Assembly (NCBI GenBank): GCA_011525845.1
Contig: WYBP01000006.1
Location: forward strand, 1 to 64,000
From: Gemmatimonadaceae bacterium
GTDB taxonomy: Bacteria > Gemmatimonadota > Gemmatimonadetes > Gemmatimonadales > Gemmatimonadaceae
DNA length: 64,000 nt
Direction: 5' to 3'
The stretch's first letter is position 1. The number at the start of each line of letters is the position of its first letter. The translations under genes were made by a program, and so were the position numbers. The notes under the pieces were generated by a model. It had not been told where the DNA came from. It worked only from the letters and a program-made list of their open reading frames with translations, and did not search any database. Positions 8,738 to 17,260 of the stretch are shown in pieces.

Positions 8738-9643
8738 CTACGCCGCCACCGCGGCGCGCAGGTAGCCGCGGACCGCCCGGAGGACCGCCGGCGGATAGGG
8801 CAACCGGCGTTGCAGCCGCGCGAGCAGGGCCCCGATGCCGAAGGGGTTCCATGCGCGGTAGCCGGCGTACGCGGTCATCTCCAGGTACCGGTGGAAGATG
8901 TCGCCGAAGCGGCCGTCATAGTCCGCGTGCCAGGGCTTCGGCGCTCCCCAGTAGTGGAAGACGGCGCGGGAGTCGGCGGTGAGCCACTCGCTGATCGAGA
9001 GCCCGGCGTTCCACTCGCGCGGCAGCTCCGTCCAGTCCCCCTCGAGGGCGACGTTGAGGGCGTCCTGGTCGTGCAGCACGAGCCGGTCGCCGGCGGACTC
9101 CGCGAACGCCGTGGCGCGCGCCGCCACCCCGCGCTCGCGCCAGCGCCGCACGTCGATCACCACGAACCCGGCGTTCAGGTAGCGCGGCTCGGCCAGCCCC
9201 AGGCGGCGCTGGTTGTGCCGCGTGTCGGAGGCGTTGCCGTTCGCGACCGCGGCCACCGTGGTGCCGTGCATCGGGAAGGTCCACGCCTCGCGGATGTCGC
9301 GGCGCACGACCATGTCGCAGTCCACGTAGATGCAGCGCTCCACCTCAGGAGGCAGCACCTCGTCGAGCAGCAGCCGCGCGTAGGTCGTGTGCGACACCAG
9401 CTTCGAGCGCATCAGGTGCGTGAAGCGCGAGACGTCCACGTCGTGGAGCTGGATCGAGGCCTCACGCCCGGCGCCCACGACCGTCGCGCGGAGCGCCTCC
9501 CGGTCCGCGGCCCCGATGCCGTCGGCCATCACGTGGAAGCGCAGCTGGCAGTCGGGGGACGCGTACTCCATGATGGAGCGCATCGAGACGGCACACCCGA
9601 TCACCTGTTGTGCGTCGACCGCGAGGAGGACGTGGATGAGCAT
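8738..9643 (-). CDS. GT8 glycosyltransferase (tandem copy 1)
   Basis: A 301-residue GT8 enzyme starting MLIHVLLAVDAQQVIGCAVS. It has the Asp-x-Asp in CIYVDCDMVV, PRYLNAGFVVID and the closing FHYWGAPKPWHADYD motif. It aligns by eye along its whole length with its downstream neighbour: both contain the DVDVSRF, HLMRSKL and ARLLLDEVLPP segments. The ATG at 9643 fixes the same N-terminal strand. It is the first gene of a two-gene unit. Sequence differences near the acceptor side suggest two successive but distinct transfer steps. Confidence 0.9.
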   Translation of the reverse strand: MLIHVLLAVDAQQVIGCAVSMRSIMEYASPDCQLRFHVMADGIGAADREALRATVVGAGREASIQLHDVDVSRFTHLMRSKLVSHTTYARLLLDEVLPPEVERCIYVDCDMVVRRDIREAWTFPMHGTTVAAVANGNASDTRHNQRRLGLAEPRYLNAGFVVIDVRRWRERGVAARATAFAESAGDRLVLHDQDALNVALEGDWTELPREWNAGLSISEWLTADSRAVFHYWGAPKPWHADYDGRFGDIFHRYLEMTAYAGYRAWNPFGIGALLARLQRRLPYPPAVLRAVRGYLRAAVAA

Positions 9644-9840
9644 CGGCCTGGGTCTGGGGTCGGTGCCAGGCGCCGGATGCGCGTGGTCACGGGATTCCTT
9701 CCGGCTTGTCGATGACGCAAGCAAGTGCCGTTCCATAGAGCCGCCGTGACGAACGCGGCGCCCCGATGGTCCTTCTCCTTGGCGGACCTCCACCCGCCAG
9801 GCGCTCGCACCACGCCGGGCTCCGGGCGCCGCGGTCGGTG

Positions 9841-11481
9841 ATGTCCGTCACACCCTTCCCCCCGATGACTCCGACGAAGTCCTTCGTGCAACACTGGCCG
9901 TTCCGCTGGATCACCTGGCGGCGCGTGGTCCTCGGCATCCTCTGGCTCCTCTCGCTCGTGGCGGCGGCGCGACTCGGGCTCTTCATCGTCGAGAAGCGCG
10001 TCCCCATCCTCCGGCGGATCGGACTGCTCGAGATGTCCGGGATCAAGCAGACCAACCTGTACGCGGTCGCGTTCCAGCGCGTGCCCGTGGCCGAGGACGG
10101 ACGGTACGGTGCGATCGCACCGCTCCTGAACGGGGTGCTCTTCTCGAGCCGCAGCGGGCGGCTCTGGTACTTCGACTCGACGCGCACCGGTCACGCCCTC
10201 AAGCTGCGCGTGCCCGTCCATGCGGAGGAGTTCGACGCCGACCCGGCGAACGCGACCACGATCGAGAAGGATCACTTCGCCGTGAAGGGGCTCCTCGTGC
10301 AGCCCACGGCCTCGGGCGTGCGGATCCTCAGCAGCCACAACCACTGGGACTCGGCGAAGGGCTGCTACGGCCTCCGCGTCTCGGTGGTGGAGATGCGCGT
10401 CGACGCGCTGCTCGCCGGCGGCACGGGCACCTGGCGCACCCTCTTCGACACCCGCCCCTGCCTGGACCTCGCCCCGCCCGGCAGCGGCCGGCGGATGCCG
10501 ACCATCGGCGCCGGCGGCCGGATGGTGCCCCTCTCGGACCGCGAGATCCTGCTCACGGTCGGCGTCTTCATCAGCGACGCCCTGACCACGAGCGACCCGG
10601 AAGGGATCCGGAGCGCGGACACGGACTACGGGAAGACCGTCGCGATCGACCTGCGCACCGGGCGCACGCGCGTGTTCTCCCGAGGGCACCGCAATCCGCA
10701 GGGTCTCGCCGTCGGTGAGGACGGCCGGATCTGGATGACCGAGCACGCCGCGCGCGGGGGGGATGAGCTGAACCTTCTGCGGCAGGGCGGCGACTACGGA
10801 TTCCCCTACGTCTCGTACGGCACGGCCTACGGCACGCTCGACTGGCCCCTCGGCACGGAGACGGGGCGCCACGAGGGTTACGACAAGGCCACCTTCGCCT
10901 GGGTGCCGTCCATCGGACCCTCGCAGCTGGTGGTGGTGAGGGGCACGGCCTTCGCCCGCTGGCGGGGCGACCTGATCGTCTCGAGTCTCGCGGCCCGGTC
11001 GCTCTTCCGCCTTCGCCTTGAGGGCGACCGCGTGGTCTATGCGGAGCCGATCCAGACCATCCACCGCATGCGCGACCTGATCGAGACCGCGAAGGGGGAG
11101 ATCGTGCTCCTCGCGGAGGACGGATTCCTCGACTACTTCCAGCCGGTGGATGCCGCGATGGACAACGCGAACCTCGACCCGCTCGCGCGAGGCCAGCTCG
11201 TGGCGGGCCGGTGCCAGGGATGCCACACCTTCGAGCGCAACGGGGCGAACGGCAACGGCCCGAACCTCTACGGCATCCTCGGACGGCGCGTCGCCGCGGT
11301 GCCGGACTTCAACTACTCGCAGGCCATGCGCGGTGTGGGCGGTCGCTGGTCCGAGGAGTCGCTGCGGCGCTTCCTCGCGGATCCTGACGCCGCCGTGCCG
11401 GGCACGTCGATGGAGCTGCCCGCCCCGCTGACGCCCGAGGAGATCGACCACCTGCTCGTCTACCTCCGGAGCGTGCGCTGA
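9841..11481 (+). CDS. PQQ-type sugar dehydrogenase-like beta-propeller fused to cytochrome c
   Basis: A protein of about 546 residues with one N-terminal membrane helix (VVLGILWLLSLVAAARLGLFIV). Next comes a beta-propeller region with RGHRNPQGLAVGEDG, TEHAARGGDELNLL and GDYGFPYVS, the core segments of soluble glucose/aldose sugar dehydrogenases of the GSDH/sorbosone dehydrogenase type. At the C-terminus is a cytochrome c domain with heme-binding CQGCH near residue 460 and a candidate axial Met in PGTSMELP. It would oxidise a sugar in the periplasm and pass electrons directly to its own heme. The first ATG of the conserved part is at 9841; another lies at 9865. A scaffold role without dehydrogenase activity is possible, since PQQ-binding residues cannot be checked by eye. 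Confidence 0.8.
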   Translation: MSVTPFPPMTPTKSFVQHWPFRWITWRRVVLGILWLLSLVAAARLGLFIVEKRVPILRRIGLLEMSGIKQTNLYAVAFQRVPVAEDGRYGAIAPLLNGVLFSSRSGRLWYFDSTRTGHALKLRVPVHAEEFDADPANATTIEKDHFAVKGLLVQPTASGVRILSSHNHWDSAKGCYGLRVSVVEMRVDALLAGGTGTWRTLFDTRPCLDLAPPGSGRRMPTIGAGGRMVPLSDREILLTVGVFISDALTTSDPEGIRSADTDYGKTVAIDLRTGRTRVFSRGHRNPQGLAVGEDGRIWMTEHAARGGDELNLLRQGGDYGFPYVSYGTAYGTLDWPLGTETGRHEGYDKATFAWVPSIGPSQLVVVRGTAFARWRGDLIVSSLAARSLFRLRLEGDRVVYAEPIQTIHRMRDLIETAKGEIVLLAEDGFLDYFQPVDAAMDNANLDPLARGQLVAGRCQGCHTFERNGANGNGPNLYGILGRRVAAVPDFNYSQAMRGVGGRWSEESLRRFLADPDAAVPGTSMELPAPLTPEEIDHLLVYLRSVR

Positions 11482-11494
11482 CCGGGGCGCCGGC

Positions 11495-12334
11495 TCACAT
11501 CCGCGCGAGCGTCACCAGCAGGGCCTCGGCGACGCGGCGGCTCCCCTCCGCATTGAGGTGCGCGCCGTCCTCGGTCCAGGCGCGCGAGAGGATCGGGACG
11601 CGCTGGCCGTGGTAGCGCACGGTGGCCACCTTCCCGTCCGGGCCGACGGACTGCCAGTGCGCGACGTCGAAGAGCGGCTCCCGGCCGCCGTACACCTCAC
11701 GCATCCGCTGGTTGTATGCCTGTCGGATCGTGTTCAGCTCCCGGTGCGTGGTGAGCTGGTTGCGGAAGACGCGCCAGTAGTGGAAGAACTCGCCCCAGTC
11801 CGTCTGCAACGGGAGCGTGACGTGCAGGATCGTCAGTCCCGGATGCGCCGCGCGCAGCGAGTCCATCGCCTGCTGGTAGTTCGCGAAGAGCGCGAGGGGA
11901 TCCGTGTCGCCCGTGACGTCGATGTAGCAGAACTTGAGGAGCGCGACCCCAGAGTCCGCGACGCCGGCGCCGGCGAGCTCCTCGAACCCCGCGATCTTGC
12001 TGAGCGGGGCGCCATTCTGCCCCACGCGCGAGTGGTAGATCCCCGGCTCGCGCATCTGCGCCGGGTCCGAGGTCTCCACCACGCGCAGCTTGATCTCCGG
12101 GTGCTCCTTCAGCACGGAGTCGACACCCGCCATGATGTTGAACCCGACGGATTGGTGCCCGAAGAACACGCGGCGCGTGGCGAGGCGCGCCCACGCCTCT
12201 GCCGGGACGTTGGCGACCCGCGGCACCATCACGACCTCGTCACCCGTGCCATCGCCCCCGCCGCACGCCCCCGCCCCCAAGGCACCCAGGAGCGTTCCCA
12301 TGACGGTGAGCACCACCCGACGCCAGATGCGCAT
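11495..12334 (-). CDS. Secreted SGNH-like lipoprotein
   Basis: A 279-residue protein with a good Shine-Dalgarno (AGGAGG) 8 bases before the ATG at 12334. Its signal sequence ends in a Cys (ALGAGACGGG), consistent with a lipoprotein, although the residues before Cys are a weak lipobox. The mature part has RRVFFGHQSVGFNIMAGV where SGNH enzymes carry block I, and a C-terminal EDGAHLNAEGSRRVAEALL with Asp and His spaced as in the SGNH catalytic pair. It may be an envelope esterase or a binding relative. It is divergent from the GT4 gene at 12455. Confidence 0.65.
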   Translation of the reverse strand: MRIWRRVVLTVMGTLLGALGAGACGGGDGTGDEVVMVPRVANVPAEAWARLATRRVFFGHQSVGFNIMAGVDSVLKEHPEIKLRVVETSDPAQMREPGIYHSRVGQNGAPLSKIAGFEELAGAGVADSGVALLKFCYIDVTGDTDPLALFANYQQAMDSLRAAHPGLTILHVTLPLQTDWGEFFHYWRVFRNQLTTHRELNTIRQAYNQRMREVYGGREPLFDVAHWQSVGPDGKVATVRYHGQRVPILSRAWTEDGAHLNAEGSRRVAEALLVTLARM

Positions 12335-12454
12335 GCCGACCTCCTCCTCTCGGGTCTCGCGGACGCCGTGGTTCGCATCGGGATCGGACGCGGCACTAGC
12401 TTTGCGTCTGCGACCGTGCACGCGCACGGCCGTCGGTCCACCCGGAACCCGTAG

Positions 12455-13666
12455 ATGACGTCACGCATCCTGTTCGTTGAAGGGAACACCGACGGGACCG
12501 TCGGTGGCTCTTACTATATCATGGTCGACCTCGTGCTGGGACTCGACCGCTCCCGCTACGAGCCGATCGTGGTCTTCTGCGACGAGAACATCGTCGCCGA
12601 GCGGCTGCGCAAGGCGGGGGTCCGGGTGCTGGTGATCCCCCCGCCGCGCCCCCTCGTGTTCCGCGCGCGGTGGCTCAACATCGCGCTGGGGCCGCTGAAG
12701 CGGGTGGTGAACACCTTCCGCGGGTTCCTGCTCCCCGCGCTGGCGCAGGCGCGCGTGCTGCGCCGCGAGCGCATCGACATGGTGAACCTCAACAACTCGA
12801 TCACCACCAACCACTCCTGGATGGTGGCGGCGCGCCTCGCGGGGATCCCCTGCATCACCCACGAGATGGGGATGGTGGATTCCTACTCCCTGCGTGCCCG
12901 CTACCTCGGCGCGCGGCTCGACGCGGTCATCTGCCTCTCACGGGCCATCCACGACGACATGCGGCGCCTCGGGGTGGACCTCCCCAGGGCCGTCGTCGTC
13001 CACTCGCTCTTCAACCCGGAGCGATACGTCCACGCCGAGACGCCGGAGGCGCTCCGCGCGCAGTGGGGGATCCCGGCGGGCGCACCCATCGTGGGCGTGG
13101 TGGGGAACGTGAAGAAGTGGAAGGGGCAGGAGACGATCGTGCGGGCCACGCACCTCCTCCGCGACCGCTATCCGGAGCTGCGCTGCGTGCTCGCCGGCGG
13201 ATCCTCGCCCTCCGACATGCCGTACCGGGAGCACCTCGAGGGGCTCTGCCGGGAGCTCGGCATCGAGAAGCGGGTGATCTTCGCGGGCTTCCAGCCGAAC
13301 GCGATCGACTACATGCGCCTGATGGACGTCGTGGTCCACACCTCCACCTCCCCCGAGCCCTTCGGGATCGTGCTGCTGGAGGCGATGCTCCTCGGGAAGC
13401 CCCTCATCACCACGACCATCGGCGGCCCGGCGGAGATCGTGCTCGACGGGGAGACGGGCCTCCTGGTCGATCCGGGCCAACCCGAGCTCCTCGCGGGGGC
13501 GATCGACCGGATGCTCAGCGACCCGGCGGCCGCGGCAGCGATGGGGCGGAAGGGGAAGGAACGACTCGCGTCCGAGTTCGCGCTCGAGCGCACGCTCGGC
13601 GAGACGACCGCGATCTACGACCGCGTGCTCAGCGCGCGCCCGCGCGCTCGAGCACGCGCGACATAG
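12455..13666 (+). CDS. GT4 glycosyltransferase
   Basis: A 403-residue GT-B enzyme. It opens RILFVEGNTDGTVGGSYYIM with the Gly-rich acceptor loop. The C-terminal donor half has VGVVGNVKKWKGQETIVRA (the usual catalytic-side GxxxxxKG region) and TSTSPEPFGIVLLEAMLLGKP, carrying the two glutamates, then GPAEIVLDGETGLLVDP. The ATG is at 12455. It overlaps the next GT4 gene by 38 bp tail-to-tail. It likely adds one sugar of the repeat unit in the cytoplasm. Confidence 0.92.
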   Translation: MTSRILFVEGNTDGTVGGSYYIMVDLVLGLDRSRYEPIVVFCDENIVAERLRKAGVRVLVIPPPRPLVFRARWLNIALGPLKRVVNTFRGFLLPALAQARVLRRERIDMVNLNNSITTNHSWMVAARLAGIPCITHEMGMVDSYSLRARYLGARLDAVICLSRAIHDDMRRLGVDLPRAVVVHSLFNPERYVHAETPEALRAQWGIPAGAPIVGVVGNVKKWKGQETIVRATHLLRDRYPELRCVLAGGSSPSDMPYREHLEGLCRELGIEKRVIFAGFQPNAIDYMRLMDVVVHTSTSPEPFGIVLLEAMLLGKPLITTTIGGPAEIVLDGETGLLVDPGQPELLAGAIDRMLSDPAAAAAMGRKGKERLASEFALERTLGETTAIYDRVLSARPRARARAT

Positions 13667-14792
13667 CGCCGGTCATCCGCGCGACCACGGCCGGCCACGT
13701 GAACCGCTCCTCCAGTCGCGCCCTCCCGGCCTCTCCCATGGCACGGGCACGCTCCGGGTCCCGCAGCAGTTCGAGCATCGCCTCGGCGAGCGCCGCGGGA
13801 TCACCCGGCGGCACGAGCAGCCCCGTGACACCGTGCTCGATGATCTCCGGCACGGCCCACCGGTCGGGACCGATGCAGGGCACGGCGTTCGACATCGCCT
13901 CCAGATACACGATGCCGAACGCCTCGAACTGCGTGGGCAGGCAGAAGACGCGGGCGCGGGCGTAGGCCGTCCGCAGCGCCTCGCGTCCTTCCGCCGTGGA
14001 CTTGTCGACGAAGCCGAGCACCTCCACGCCATCCGGCGGCCCCTGTTCCGGGAGCGCGTCCGGACCGACCACGATGAGCCGCGCCTCGGGCATCCGCGCG
14101 CGCACGCTCTCGAACGCGGCGAGCAGCTCCGGACCGCCCTTGCGCTCGAAGGCGCGACCCACGAAGAGCACCACCGGCTCGGAGGGCGGCCGCGCCGACG
14201 CCGGCTCGGCCGGCGTTCCCATCTCGATGTTGGGCCCCGCGTACACCGTCTCCACGCGATCGGGTGGGACCCCGAAGCGCTCGATGAAGACCCCGCGCAG
14301 CCGCTCGCTCAGCGTGAAGATCCGCGCCGCCGAGGCATAGATCGCCGCCTCGCGCTCGCGCACTCCCGCGGCCTCGGCCTCGCCGAGTGCCGCCGCCTCG
14401 GAGTGTCCCGACGCGGCGCCGTCGCGCGAGTACTCGAAGTTGGAGTCGCAGTAGAGCACCAGCGGGAGGCCGGGAGGGAGGCAGACGCGGAAGGTCGCGC
14501 CGAACTGCATCACCACGTCCACCGCGTCCGCGTGCCGGTCGACGATCCGCTGCGCGCGGGCGGAGCGCGCCTCGAAACCGGTCGCGCCAAGGCGGAACCG
14601 CACGGCCCACCGCCGCCGGTCGCGCGCGAAGGTGCGCGCGCCCGTGATGTAGCGGGCCGCGCCGTAGAGCTCCACGTCGCCGCAGGTGACCTCGTGACCG
14701 GCGGCCCGGAGCTGCGCCACCACGCTGTGCGAGATCCCCGACCAGGAGTCCCAGGTCTCCGCGTCACCCTCGCACAGGATGAGCACACGCAT
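13629..14792 (-). CDS. GT4 glycosyltransferase
   Basis: A 387-residue GT-B enzyme beginning MRVLILCEGDAETWDSWSGI. The donor half has VVLFVGRAFERKGGPELLAAF and LPTQFEAFGIVYLEAMSNAVP with the glutamate pair, then HGVTGLLVPPGDP. The ATG at 14792 puts the first beta strand at the N-terminus. It is followed (upstream in coordinates) by the convergent GT4 gene and preceded by another GT4 gene 45 bp away on the same strand, so it is probably co-transcribed with the initiating transferase further upstream. Confidence 0.92.
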   Translation of the reverse strand: MRVLILCEGDAETWDSWSGISHSVVAQLRAAGHEVTCGDVELYGAARYITGARTFARDRRRWAVRFRLGATGFEARSARAQRIVDRHADAVDVVMQFGATFRVCLPPGLPLVLYCDSNFEYSRDGAASGHSEAAALGEAEAAGVREREAAIYASAARIFTLSERLRGVFIERFGVPPDRVETVYAGPNIEMGTPAEPASARPPSEPVVLFVGRAFERKGGPELLAAFESVRARMPEARLIVVGPDALPEQGPPDGVEVLGFVDKSTAEGREALRTAYARARVFCLPTQFEAFGIVYLEAMSNAVPCIGPDRWAVPEIIEHGVTGLLVPPGDPAALAEAMLELLRDPERARAMGEAGRARLEERFTWPAVVARMTGAMSRVLERAGAR

Positions 14793-14837
14793 CAGGCGAC
14801 CCTCCGCCGACGCTCCGCCCACGCGGTGCCTCGCCGA

Positions 14838-16043
14838 TCAGCGACCGTCGAGCGCCGCGAAGACATCGAGCAATCGTCGTTCATCGATCTCCCAGTGGTA
14901 GCGGCTCCGGATCGCCGCCTGTCCGCGCCGCCCGTACTCGGCGGCGTCCTGCGCGTCCCAGAGCCGGCGCATCACCTCGACGAGCGAGTCGACGCTTCCG
15001 CTCGTGAACGCGTGACCGGCGCCCTCCTCCTCCACGACCCGCCGGGCGGGGCGTGCGTCCGAGGTGATGACGCACAACCCGGCCGCCATGTAATCGAAGA
15101 GCTTGTTCGGGATGGTCGTGTTCCAGCTCTCGTTCGCCAGGTGCGGGATGATCCCCACCTCCGCCTGCGCGACGATCCCGAGGGCCTCGGCGTAGGGGAG
15201 GAACCCCAGGAGCCGCACCGCGTCCGGACCGACCCCGAGCCGCCGCAGCTGCTCCTCGAAGTCCCCACGCGCGCGGCCGTCGCCGATCACCGTGAGCCGA
15301 ACCCCGACGCCGAGGGCCCGGCAGCGCGCCACGGCCTCGATCACGGTGCCGACGCCCCGGGCGTGCTCCAGGAGCCCCAGATACACGATCTCCAGCGACT
15401 TGGCTCCGTCGGACGGCTTGGCCGCGTGGCGGAGGGGCTGGCCCTCGAGCCGGCTGATCGAGGGCGTGTTCCCCACGACCGTGATCCGGGCCGCGGGGGT
15501 TCCGAGTCGCTCGACCAGGCGGTCACGGGACTCCTCCACCACCACGAGTGTGTGCGCCACGCGCTTGAGCGTCCACCGCTCAACGGCCTCCACGGCCCTG
15601 GGATTCCGCACCAGCGCGTCCCCGAACCGGGTGGACCCCGTGTCCCAGAGGTCGCGGATCATCGCCGGATAGTTCTCGGCCATGTCCAGCACCACCGGCA
15701 GGCCGAGCAGCCGACCGGCGGCGATCGCCGTGGGTGCGAGGGGCAGGTCGCGGACGAGGATCGCCTCGCAGCGCTCTGCCCTTGCCACCCGCATCACGAG
15801 GGCGAGCCAGCGTGGGTTGAAGAAGGCCGGGAACTGCGACGCCGCGTCGAGGTTCCCCCCGAGCAGGCTCCAGGGCGCCAGCCGATGCACCGTGCACTCC
15901 TCGAGACGCTCGCGGAGGACACGATGGTCCCGGTTCCGGGCCACCATATGGACCTCGTGGCCACCGGACGTGAGCGCGCGCGACACTTTCTCGGCGCGCA
16001 CATCCCACGGGTACTCCCCGTCCCAGATCTTCAGGATGCGCAT
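14838..16043 (-). CDS. GT4 glycosyltransferase
   Basis: A 401-residue GT-B glycosyltransferase starting MRILKIWDGEYPWDVRAEKV. Its N-terminal half has the Arg/Glu-rich acceptor loop of the GT4 subgroup related to mannosyl- and GlcNAc-transferases. The donor half includes IVYLGLLEHARGVGTVIEAV, IPHLANESWNTTIPNKLFDYM and a final YHWEIDERRLLDV. The classical EGxP motif is replaced by NTTIPNKLFDYMAAGLCV, a known variant. The gene sits between the initiating transferase and another GT4 gene on the minus strand. Confidence 0.9.
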   Translation of the reverse strand: MRILKIWDGEYPWDVRAEKVSRALTSGGHEVHMVARNRDHRVLRERLEECTVHRLAPWSLLGGNLDAASQFPAFFNPRWLALVMRVARAERCEAILVRDLPLAPTAIAAGRLLGLPVVLDMAENYPAMIRDLWDTGSTRFGDALVRNPRAVEAVERWTLKRVAHTLVVVEESRDRLVERLGTPAARITVVGNTPSISRLEGQPLRHAAKPSDGAKSLEIVYLGLLEHARGVGTVIEAVARCRALGVGVRLTVIGDGRARGDFEEQLRRLGVGPDAVRLLGFLPYAEALGIVAQAEVGIIPHLANESWNTTIPNKLFDYMAAGLCVITSDARPARRVVEEEGAGHAFTSGSVDSLVEVMRRLWDAQDAAEYGRRGQAAIRSRYHWEIDERRLLDVFAALDGR

Positions 16044-16238
16044 GCGGCGAATACTAATTGTCGCCGGGGAGCGCTGGCGCGAGTGCGCGCGGTCGTGGAC
16101 GGATGAGCTTCACTCGCAAGTCGTATCGCGGGAACGACGTACGGTGTTGCGACAACGCAACGCTGGGCCGTGGCCTCTCGGCCAGTGCCGTGCGGATCTG
16201 CGATGTGCTGCTCGGACCGACCGCGACCGCTGGGTGGC

Positions 16239-16961
16239 CTACCAACCGCCCTTGCGCAGGAGCACGGCCGGTGCGGTGAGGAGCATGATCCGGAGGTCTT
16301 CGGCGACGGACTGGCTCTCGATGTACTTGAGGTCGGCCGCGACCTTCTTCCGGACGTCATCGACGCAGGTGTCGTAGTGCAACTCGATCTGCGCGCGACC
16401 GGTGATGCCAGGGCGGACGCGCTGCCGCAGCGAGTAGCTCGTGACCTCTTCGCGGAGCGTCTGGAAGATCTGCGGCTGCTCCGGCCGGGGCCCCACGACA
16501 TTCATCTGCCCGAGGAGGACGTTCCAGAGCTGCGGAAGCTCGTCGAGCCGGGTGACCCGGAGGAACTTCCCGATGGGCGTGACGCGCGGATCGTCCTGCG
16601 AGGCCCACACCTGCGCCGGGTCCCGGTCGTCGGCCACGCGCATGGTGCGGAACTTGTAGAGCTTGAAGGGCCGGCCACCGAGGTCGACGCGACGGCGATG
16701 ATTGCCGCCGTTCGAGGTGCGCAGGTCGAGGCCGATACGCGTCTGCGTGTAGAACACCGGGCCGCGGGACGACAGCTTCACCGCGATGGCGATCAGCAGC
16801 ATCACGGGTGCGGCCACCACGAGGCCGATGGCCGCCACCAGGACGTTCACCAACCGGCGCGCACCCTCCCGCTCGTGAGGATGCGTGGACGATTCGGCCT
16901 GCGACAGCGAGTGCCGCAAGGAGATTCGGGTTGCAGACGAACTGAGGTCGAACGTGGTCAT
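16239..16961 (-). CDS. Initiating phosphoglycosyl transferase (bacterial sugar transferase family)
   Basis: A 240-residue monotopic phosphoglycosyl transferase. One hydrophobic segment (LVNVLVAAIGLVVAAPVML, about residues 37-60) is followed by RGPVFYTQTRIGLDLR, YKFRTMRV, TRLDELPQLWNVLLGQM, VGPRPEQ and RPGITGRAQI, the full set of conserved blocks. It transfers a sugar-1-phosphate from an NDP-sugar to undecaprenyl phosphate and so starts the repeat unit. It lacks the N-terminal CoA-binding-like and multi-helix region of WbaP/WcaJ and is the short ExoY/PglC-like type. An extra Asn/Gly/Arg-rich insertion lies between TRIGLD and the YKFRTM block. A good promoter lies just upstream. Confidence 0.93.
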   Translation of the reverse strand: MTTFDLSSSATRISLRHSLSQAESSTHPHEREGARRLVNVLVAAIGLVVAAPVMLLIAIAVKLSSRGPVFYTQTRIGLDLRTSNGGNHRRRVDLGGRPFKLYKFRTMRVADDRDPAQVWASQDDPRVTPIGKFLRVTRLDELPQLWNVLLGQMNVVGPRPEQPQIFQTLREEVTSYSLRQRVRPGITGRAQIELHYDTCVDDVRKKVAADLKYIESQSVAEDLRIMLLTAPAVLLRKGGW

Positions 16962-16991
16962 GCCGGTAACACCCGCAGGTCGTGTTCCGCG

Positions 16992-17019
16992 ATCATCAGA
17001 CTGGTAACGAGATTGTCAA
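16992..17019 (-). promoter_or_regulatory. Sigma70-like promoter of the initiating transferase gene
   Basis: On the minus strand a perfect TTGACA (17014-17019) is followed after 16 bases by GATGAT (16992-16997), a 4/6 match to TATAAT. Transcription would start about 25 bases before the ATG at 16961. The surrounding 16980-17040 stretch is clearly less GC-rich than the coding DNA. Confidence 0.6.
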
Positions 17020-17260
17020 ACCGTTTACTTGCAACGACTTACGCCTTCATGGCCCGCCAGCTCAAACTGTGCGTTGGTGCCAACCGTGGCATCGACGCCA
17101 CGCGGCGCCCGCACGGCGCAGCGCGCAGGGACGCCCTCGAGAGCGGGCAGCGCTGGTCGGAGCACGCGGAGCCGCAATGCGGCCCACAAATAGGCACGCG
17201 CGGAGAGCGGCGCGCTAGACTTCGCCCCTCGCTCTCACGGCTCCTTCTCCCCACCCGTCC

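Noticed and set aside
7928-9715. A 595-codon plus-strand frame opposite the two GT8 genes
   Set aside because: Antisense shadow; it also shows repeated segments only because the two GT8 genes beneath it are paralogues.
16044-16238. Short frames in the gap between the GT4 and initiating transferase genes
   Set aside because: No ribosome site, poor codon bias and no recognisable pattern.
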